A stretch of DNA of 55,450 bases. It comes from Rhizorhabdus sp. GTDB lineage: Bacteria; Pseudomonadota; Alphaproteobacteria; Sphingomonadales; Sphingomonadaceae. Position numbers and translations under genes: made by a program. Numbering within the stretch: position 1 is the first letter of the stretch; each line of letters opens with the position of its first letter. Of this stretch, positions 50,464 to 55,450 are shown piece after piece. The stretch is from assembly GCF_018006725.1 (NCBI RefSeq), contig NZ_JAGMXV010000006.1, positions 1 through 55,450 on the forward strand, in the 5' to 3' direction. A model generated the notes under the pieces. It was not told the origin of the DNA. It saw nothing but the letters and a program-made list of their open reading frames with translations, and ran no database searches.

Positions 50464-51438
50464 ATGACCGAGAGCGACGTCGGGATCAGGGAAGGTGCGC
50501 GCGCGCAGCCGGCCAAACGGTTCCGCATTCTGGCGCTGACCGGAGGTGGGTATCGTGGCCTCTTTACCGTTCGGATCCTCGAACAGATCGAGCGGACGAT
50601 CGGAAAGCCGATCAAAGACCATTTCGATATCATCGCCGGCACTTCGATCGGCGGCATCGTGGCCATCGGCCTGGCCCAAGGCATTCGCCCAGCCGTGATC
50701 GGCGCCGCGTTTGAGAAGCACGGCCAGGCGATCTTCCCGAAGCGGGGTTTACTCGGTCGCTGGGGGCTGGCGCGCTCGCGCTATGACGCGGCTGGCCTCG
50801 CGCAGACGATCGACGCCGTTCTTGGCGAAGCGGGAAAGACGCCCCTGTCCGGCCTGAAGACACCCCTGATCGTGACCGCGGTCGATTTCGGCGCCTGGGC
50901 GCCGGCAATATACGAAACCACTGGCATGTCACCGAAGCTCGAAGGAACCTCGCTACGGGACATTGCCCTCGCCACCTCCGCGGCGCCAACCTATTTCCCC
51001 GACCATGTGATCGACGGGCATTCCTATGTCGACGGCGGACTGATCGCGAACGCTCCGGATAGTATCGCCCTGATGCGGGCGCTTGGGCGCTATGGGCGCA
51101 CGCCCCAGGAAATCGACCTCATCAGCGTCGGGACCGCAGGAGAGCTGCGATGGGATGTGCCGCGTGCGCCCAGGCGCCGCGGCGGTGTGATGCTGATCGC
51201 AAAAGACGAGCTCGTGTCGAGGACGATGAAGGCGCAGGAGAGCCTGTCGCTCGACCTCGTGCAGTCCGTCCTGGGCTCGAGCTACGTCCGCATCGATAGG
51301 GTGCCTTCGCTCCAGCAGCAGAAGGAACTTGCGCTCGATCGGGCAACCGACAAAGCGGCCGAGATCCTGGGACAGCTCGCGCGCGACGCCTATGCGGGAG
51401 CCTCGGCGAGCAGCACGTTCAAAGCGATGCTTCGATAG
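50464..51438 (+). CDS. Patatin-like phospholipase (CapV-like)
   Basis: A 324-residue lipase of the patatin family: oxyanion hole ALTGGGYRGLF (27-33), nucleophile S61 in GTSIGG and dyad aspartate D190 in YVDGGL. The motif order and N-terminal context resemble patatins used as membrane-degrading effectors in CBASS. No cyclase is encoded nearby. Its tight linkage to an antitoxin-like and a dead PIN protein suggests different control. Start ATG 50464 is two bases after the previous stop. Confidence 0.88.
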   Translation: MTESDVGIREGARAQPAKRFRILALTGGGYRGLFTVRILEQIERTIGKPIKDHFDIIAGTSIGGIVAIGLAQGIRPAVIGAAFEKHGQAIFPKRGLLGRWGLARSRYDAAGLAQTIDAVLGEAGKTPLSGLKTPLIVTAVDFGAWAPAIYETTGMSPKLEGTSLRDIALATSAAPTYFPDHVIDGHSYVDGGLIANAPDSIALMRALGRYGRTPQEIDLISVGTAGELRWDVPRAPRRRGGVMLIAKDELVSRTMKAQESLSLDLVQSVLGSSYVRIDRVPSLQQQKELALDRATDKAAEILGQLARDAYAGASASSTFKAMLR

Positions 51439-51537
51439 GGGACGGGTGGCGGACTGACCAAGCCTTACGTTCCAGAAAATGCTGCCTGTCCGTCAAGCAT
51501 CTGCCCAACATGACCTCAACACGGATCTACTCTGACG

Positions 51538-52602
51538 ATGGCGAAGAAAACGACCAAAAGAACGCCGAAGGTCTTCCTGGATGCGAACATCGTCATCAGT
51601 GCCGGCAAACCACCAGGCGGGCCTGAAATCGCCCGTGTCGTCGATCTTGTCGATGCCGGTCTGATAACGGTGTTGACCACCGATCTCACCATCACCGAGG
51701 TTGCCAAAAAGTACATCCAGAGTGATTTCGACGCGATCAAGGAGATCAGCCAGCCGCATTTCCGGAAGATTGTCGAGGGAGCGACCGGCGTTGCGCTTCC
51801 CGCGCTCAAGCGGCCGGAGCTTCGCGCAAAGCTGAAATCGATCTACGATGAGTCGACTACGCAGATGTTCGATGCGCTGGAGGCCAAGACGCTCCAGATC
51901 GACGAGGTGAAGCCGTCGGCAGTGTTCAGCGCCTATGCGGCAGGGGAAGGTTTCTTCTCAGGCGACGGCAAGAAGGACCAGTTCCCCGACGCCTTTGCCT
52001 TCGAGTGCCTCAAGAAGGAGGCGTCGAGAAATAGCCCGGTGATCATCGTTTCGAACGATGGCGACTTTGATGGCCCGGTCGGGTCTGCGAAGCATATTTC
52101 GCTGGTGAAGTCGTTGCCCGAACTGTTCGCGGCGCTTGGCCTCGAGATGGCCGCGCCGCAACTCGATCCCTTCCTGGAGACGCAGGAGGAACAGATCGTC
52201 GACCTCGTCAGTCAGGAACTTACGAATTGGGGACTGCACAGTAGCGACGTCATGGATGCGGAGATCGACGAGATCACCGTCAATTCGGTCGAAGTGAAAA
52301 AACTCACCGCCTTCAAACCAAGTGAGGCAGGTAAATCAATCCTTGTGGTCGGCACGATCGAGGTCGCAGCATTGGTGTCTTTCACTCATCCCAACTGGGA
52401 TGAAGCGATGTATGATTCCGAGGACAAGGTGCTTATCCCGTTCGAGGATGAGAGCGGGGAGACCGAGATCGAGCTTACCATCGACGTCGCCATGTCGATC
52501 GCGGTCGACGAGGCAGGCAATCCCGAGGAGATTGAAGCCTTGCGGTTTCGCAACAGCGATTTTCAGTATGTGACGCTCTATCCACCCGACATGTACAAAT
52601 AG
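51538..52602 (+). CDS. PIN-domain protein (DUF4935-like)
   Basis: A 354-residue protein. The N-terminal PIN domain (1-190) keeps D15 (VFLDANIVIS), E54 (TITEVAKKY), D151 (FPDAFAF) and D174/D176 (SNDGDFDG). The C-terminal 160 residues form a β-rich domain of unknown type. Large PIN proteins with such tails are found in accessory and defence islands. It lies 99 bp after the patatin gene and may have its own promoter. Confidence 0.8.
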   Translation: MAKKTTKRTPKVFLDANIVISAGKPPGGPEIARVVDLVDAGLITVLTTDLTITEVAKKYIQSDFDAIKEISQPHFRKIVEGATGVALPALKRPELRAKLKSIYDESTTQMFDALEAKTLQIDEVKPSAVFSAYAAGEGFFSGDGKKDQFPDAFAFECLKKEASRNSPVIIVSNDGDFDGPVGSAKHISLVKSLPELFAALGLEMAAPQLDPFLETQEEQIVDLVSQELTNWGLHSSDVMDAEIDEITVNSVEVKKLTAFKPSEAGKSILVVGTIEVAALVSFTHPNWDEAMYDSEDKVLIPFEDESGETEIELTIDVAMSIAVDEAGNPEEIEALRFRNSDFQYVTLYPPDMYK

Positions 52603-52899
52603 GGTCCGTGGATGAGACGATTCGAGGTCGAGAAGCAGTTCTGCGACATGGTCAGCCGGATCACATCGTTCAGGTCGAGTCGGCGACTCTGTTTCGGGTA
52701 GAAAAAAGCCGCCCACAAGGAGGCGGCTTGATAGTTGGGAGAGGATGCCTGAAAGGCCCGTCTCTTGTGCATTGCATCATAGAATATTGCAACTGCGAAA
52801 TTCGCAACTATGGACACGCCTGATACCGGCGTTTGCCACTAGGTGCCGGCAAAAACTATCGCTCATGGCCTGTCCGGCCAATAAGCCGGAATCCTTCAA
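52603..52899. other. Intergenic region between PIN gene and IS21 element
   Basis: No gene is seen. A stem-loop at 52706-52729 (AAGCCGCC, eight-base loop, GGCGGCTT) has a run of six T on the minus strand, so it would end a transcript arriving from the right, perhaps of a gene now cut by the IS21 element. Confidence 0.5.
52706..52729 (-). terminator. Stem-loop terminator
   Basis: AAGCCGCC (52706-52713) pairs with GGCGGCTT (52722-52729); on the minus strand the stem is followed by a T-run. Confidence 0.6.
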
Positions 52900-53011
52900 T
52901 GTGGATCGGCGTGCAAAAAGGACCCCGTTAGCGGGGTGATCGGCGTCTAAAAGGGACCCCTCATTTCGATGGTTTAAGCAGCCGGCTGGATTTTCAGGCG
53001 GCGAGATCGGG

Positions 53012-54526
53012 ATGTTGATTTTGGAGACAGTGGTTCGGATTCGGCGCGAGTATGCCGGCGGCAAGGCGATCAAGGCGATCGCGCGGGATTTGCATGTGTC
53101 GCGGAAGGTGATCCGCAAGGCGATCCGGGCGCCGGAAGGCGCATTCGACTATCAGCGCAAGGTTCAGCCACTGCCTAGGATCGGGCCGTTTCAGGATCGC
53201 CTGAACACACTGCTGGAAGAGAACGAGGTGCGCGGCAGGCGCGAGCGACTGCGGATGACGCGGATACATGATCTGCTGGAGCGCGAAGGTTTTGAGGGTT
53301 CCTACGATGCCGTTCGGCGCTACGCGGCGCGCTGGAAGGCCGACCGGCGCAAGGATGCCGGCGATGGTGTCACCGCCTTCATCCCGCTGATGTTCAAGCC
53401 GGGCGAGGCCTACCAGTTCGACTGGAGCCATGAGGATGTGGAGATCGCCGGCAAGCCGATGCGCGTGAAGGTTGCGCATATGCGGCTGTGTGCATCGCGG
53501 GCGGTCTATGTCCGGGCCTATCCGCGCGAGAGTCAGGAGATGCTGTTCGACGCGCATGCGCGCGGCTTTGCTTTCTTCGGCGGCGTGCCGGGCCGCGGCA
53601 TCTACGATAATATGAAGACGGCGGTGACGAGCGTGTTCACGGGGAAGGAGCGGGTCTTCAACCGGCGGTTCCTGATCATGACCGACCATTATATGGTCGA
53701 GCCCACCGCCTGCTCGCCGGCGGCGGGATGGGAGAAGGGCCAGGTCGAGAACCAGGTGCAGACGATCCGGGGCCGCTTCTTCCAACCCCGGTTGCGGTTC
53801 GCCAGCCTCGACGAGCTCAATGGCTGGCTGGAGGCCGAGTGCCAGCGCTGGGCGGAACGACAGGCACACCCGGAACAGGGCGAGCTGACCGTGGCGCAGG
53901 CGCTGGAGATCGAGCGATCGGCACTGCAGCCGATGCTGGGACCGTTCGACGGCTTTAACGAGAGCGAGCATGCGGTGACGGGCACCTGCCTGATCAGCTT
54001 CGATCGCAACCGCTACTCGGTTCTCTCGACGGTGGCGCGGCGGACGGTGCAGGTCCGGGCCTATGCCGACCGCATTGTCGTGCGCTGCGGCGAGGAGGTT
54101 GTCGCCGAGCATCCCCGCTACTTCGGGCGCAACCGCACGATCTATGACCCCTGGCATTATCTGCCGGTACTGGCCCGCAAGCCCGGAGCGCTGCGGAACG
54201 GCGCGCCCTTCCAGGACTGGGATCTGCCGCCGGCGCTGGCGCGCCTGCGCCGCAAGCTTGGCAATGGCGACGATGCCGACCGCCGGTTCGTCCGTGTGCT
54301 GTCGGCCGTGCTGACCGATGGTCTGGAGCCGGTCGAAGCGGCCGTCCGCGAGGCATTGGCGACCGGCACGGCGAGCGACGACCTGATCCTCAACATCCTG
54401 GCGCGGCGCCGCGAACCGCCGCGACCGCTCACCATCATCACCTCCGAAGACAGCGCCTTGCGCCATCCGCCGATCGCCGACTGCGCCCGTTACGACCAGC
54501 TGAGGACCTTCGATGCAGCGGCATGA
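53012..54526 (+). CDS. istA: IS21 transposase IstA
   Basis: A 504-residue DDE transposase. An N-terminal helix-turn-helix ([20 protein letters not shown]) precedes the catalytic core with D in [10 protein letters not shown] in IYDNMKTAV and E in GQVENQV. The C-terminal β-barrel region ([20 protein letters not shown]) is also present. It overlaps istB by 14 bp, as usual. Confidence 0.95.
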   Translation: MLILETVVRIRREYAGGKAIKAIARDLHVSRKVIRKAIRAPEGAFDYQRKVQPLPRIGPFQDRLNTLLEENEVRGRRERLRMTRIHDLLEREGFEGSYDAVRRYAARWKADRRKDAGDGVTAFIPLMFKPGEAYQFDWSHEDVEIAGKPMRVKVAHMRLCASRAVYVRAYPRESQEMLFDAHARGFAFFGGVPGRGIYDNMKTAVTSVFTGKERVFNRRFLIMTDHYMVEPTACSPAAGWEKGQVENQVQTIRGRFFQPRLRFASLDELNGWLEAECQRWAERQAHPEQGELTVAQALEIERSALQPMLGPFDGFNESEHAVTGTCLISFDRNRYSVLSTVARRTVQVRAYADRIVVRCGEEVVAEHPRYFGRNRTIYDPWHYLPVLARKPGALRNGAPFQDWDLPPALARLRRKLGNGDDADRRFVRVLSAVLTDGLEPVEAAVREALATGTASDDLILNILARRREPPRPLTIITSEDSALRHPPIADCARYDQLRTFDAAA

Positions 54527-55241
54527 CATGATCGAGGCGATGCGCGGGCTTGGGCTCAAGGGCATGGCGGGCGCGTTCGACGATGCGGTCACCACCGGCC
54601 TTCAGCGCCAGCGCACCACGATGGAGATACTGACCGACCTTCTGCGCGCGGAAGCAACACATCGCCATGCTGCCTCGATCCGATACCGGATGGCGGCCGC
54701 CCGGCTGCCGGTCGTGAAGGATATCGATGCGTTCCGGTTCGAGGGCACGCCGATCAACGAGGGGCTGGTGCGTTCGCTGCACAGTGGCGCGTTCCTGCCC
54801 GCTCGGCGCAACATCGTCCTGGTCGGCGGCACGGGCACCGGCAAAACCCACCTGGCCATCGCCATCGCCGCCAATGTCGTTCGCTCGGGTGCGCGAGGCC
54901 GCTACTTCAACACCGTCGATCTGGTGACCCGCCTCGAAGAGGAGGCCAGGATCGGCAAGAGCGGCGCTCTCGCCGCCCAGCTATCCCGCCTCGACCTGAT
55001 CGTGCTCGACGAACTGGGATATCTGCCGTTCGCCCGCTCGGGCGGCCAGTTGCTGTTCCACCTGATCAGCAAGCTCTACGAGCAGACCAGCGTCATCATC
55101 ACCACCAACCTCGCGTTCGGCGAATGGCCCACCGTGTTCGGCGATCCCAAGATGACCACCGCGCTCCTTGATCGCGTCACCCACCATTGCGACATCGTCG
55201 AGACCGGCAATGACAGCTGGCGCTTCAAAAACCGCAGCTGA
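54513..55241 (+). CDS. istB: IS21 helper ATPase IstB
   Basis: A 242-residue DnaC-like AAA+ ATPase with Walker [15 protein letters not shown] and Walker [13 protein letters not shown]. It assists IstA in target choice and strand transfer. Both motifs are intact. The start overlaps the end of istA. Confidence 0.95.
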   Translation: MQRHDMIEAMRGLGLKGMAGAFDDAVTTGLQRQRTTMEILTDLLRAEATHRHAASIRYRMAAARLPVVKDIDAFRFEGTPINEGLVRSLHSGAFLPARRNIVLVGGTGTGKTHLAIAIAANVVRSGARGRYFNTVDLVTRLEEEARIGKSGALAAQLSRLDLIVLDELGYLPFARSGGQLLFHLISKLYEQTSVIITTNLAFGEWPTVFGDPKMTTALLDRVTHHCDIVETGNDSWRFKNRS

Positions 55242-55271
55242 TCGCCCCCACCGACCTCCGATTAAAAGATG

Positions 55272-55332
55272 CTTTGCGCTGCGCGCGCCTCCGGTCGGGC
55301 TCCGCCCTCCCTACGCCGCGCGCAGCGCAAAG
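55272..55332. repeat. 16-bp perfect hairpin inside IS21 right end
   Basis: CTTTGCGCTGCGCGCG (55272-55287) and its reverse complement (55317-55332) surround a 29-base loop, between istB and the terminal repeats. Probably a terminator or insulating stem-loop. Confidence 0.6.
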
Positions 55333-55450
55333 GCGCGTGTCCGATCAACCTTGCGCCATCGTGAAAGGGGGTCCCTTTTGCGCGCCGATAGGGGGTCCCG
55401 TTTGCACGCCGATTGACATTCCTTTCGCCCGCTCGGGCTCTCTTCAGAAA

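Larger units (their letters stand above)
52900..55418 (+). mobile_element. IS21-family insertion sequence
   Basis: The element spans from TGTGGATCGGCGTGCAAA at 52900 to the mirrored ...GCACGCCGATTGACA ending at 55418. Each end carries two copies of a ~22-bp repeat (left 52905-52926 and 52939-52960; right 55368-55389 and 55392-55413), as IS21 members do. It encodes istA and istB. I cannot identify a clear target-site duplication next to the ends. Confidence 0.85.

Noticed and set aside
50464-51438. Complete CBASS system around the patatin
   Set aside because: No CD-NTase, Cap2 or Cap3 gene is present beside it; the E1 and JAB proteins at 6-7.7 kb belong to the PRTRC cassette and are 43 kb away.
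52994-54595. 533-residue minus-strand frame opposite istA
   Set aside because: Shadow of the IS21 transposase gene.
1-55450. CRISPR array
   Set aside because: No regularly spaced direct repeats and no cas genes.

Overview
The window is GC-rich, densely coding DNA of an alphaproteobacterium. A PRTRC cassette, MucR-type regulator, DUF736 proteins, TrwB/TrwC-type mobilisation genes, a GTP-type PEP carboxykinase and a pyruvate dehydrogenase E1-beta with its own lipoyl domain together suggest a sphingomonad (Sphingobium/Novosphingobium/Sphingomonas group). The backbone looks like a large conjugative plasmid or an integrated conjugative element rather than core chromosome. I see no rRNA, tRNA or CRISPR array. 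The taxonomic call is inference from gene content.

Layout. 1-1.75 kb: an inverted repeat, an IS110-type insertion and the tail of a gene it appears to have cut. 1.9-7.7 kb: a PRTRC cassette in the order ParB, E, C, small ORF, F, B, A, ThiF. It holds an E1-like enzyme, a JAMM-type protease-like protein, a protein with a single candidate E2-like cysteine, and a small protein ending in glycine. 7.7-8.7 kb: a MucR-like regulator with a long histone-H1-like tail, convergent with the cassette. 9-19.9 kb: a co-oriented run of mostly unnamed plasmid genes, including a GHKL ATPase, a VapBC-type toxin-antitoxin pair and two DUF736 genes that share a recent ~590-bp duplication. 20-23.9 kb: metabolic cargo (SulP transporter without STAS domain, XRE regulator, GTP PEP carboxykinase, PhnA-domain protein).

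24.3-31.2 kb: ssb, a DUF2493 (SLOG) protein and unnamed genes separated by long intergenic regions. These hold two families of structured repeats: four ATTTT/AAAAT inverted-repeat elements, each 95-140 bp upstream of a plus-strand gene, and two hairpins with identical CATCGAA loops but different 14-bp stems, each just after a terminator. 31.2-38.8 kb: a mobilisation module (candidate oriT region, ribbon-helix-helix protein, TrwB-type coupling protein, MOBF relaxase-helicase, three accessory genes). 38.8-45 kb: a LysR regulator divergent from a complete pdhA-pdhB-pdhC-lpdA operon, which looks like cargo. 45-52.6 kb: a tyrosine recombinase, a dif-like palindrome, and an accessory block with an AbiEii-type nucleotidyltransferase, a frameshifted AbiEi-like gene, an operon of antitoxin-like protein, catalytically degraded PIN protein and patatin lipase, and a separate PIN-domain protein. 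52.9-55.4 kb: an IS21-family element with doubled terminal repeats.

The most interesting parts are the operon at 49.6-51.4 kb (strong operator-controlled promoter, VapB/Phd-like protein, dead VapC-like protein, lipase), the ubiquitin-like logic of the PRTRC cassette, and the two families of structured intergenic elements. Family names marked tentative are from memory of protein families; no database was searched.
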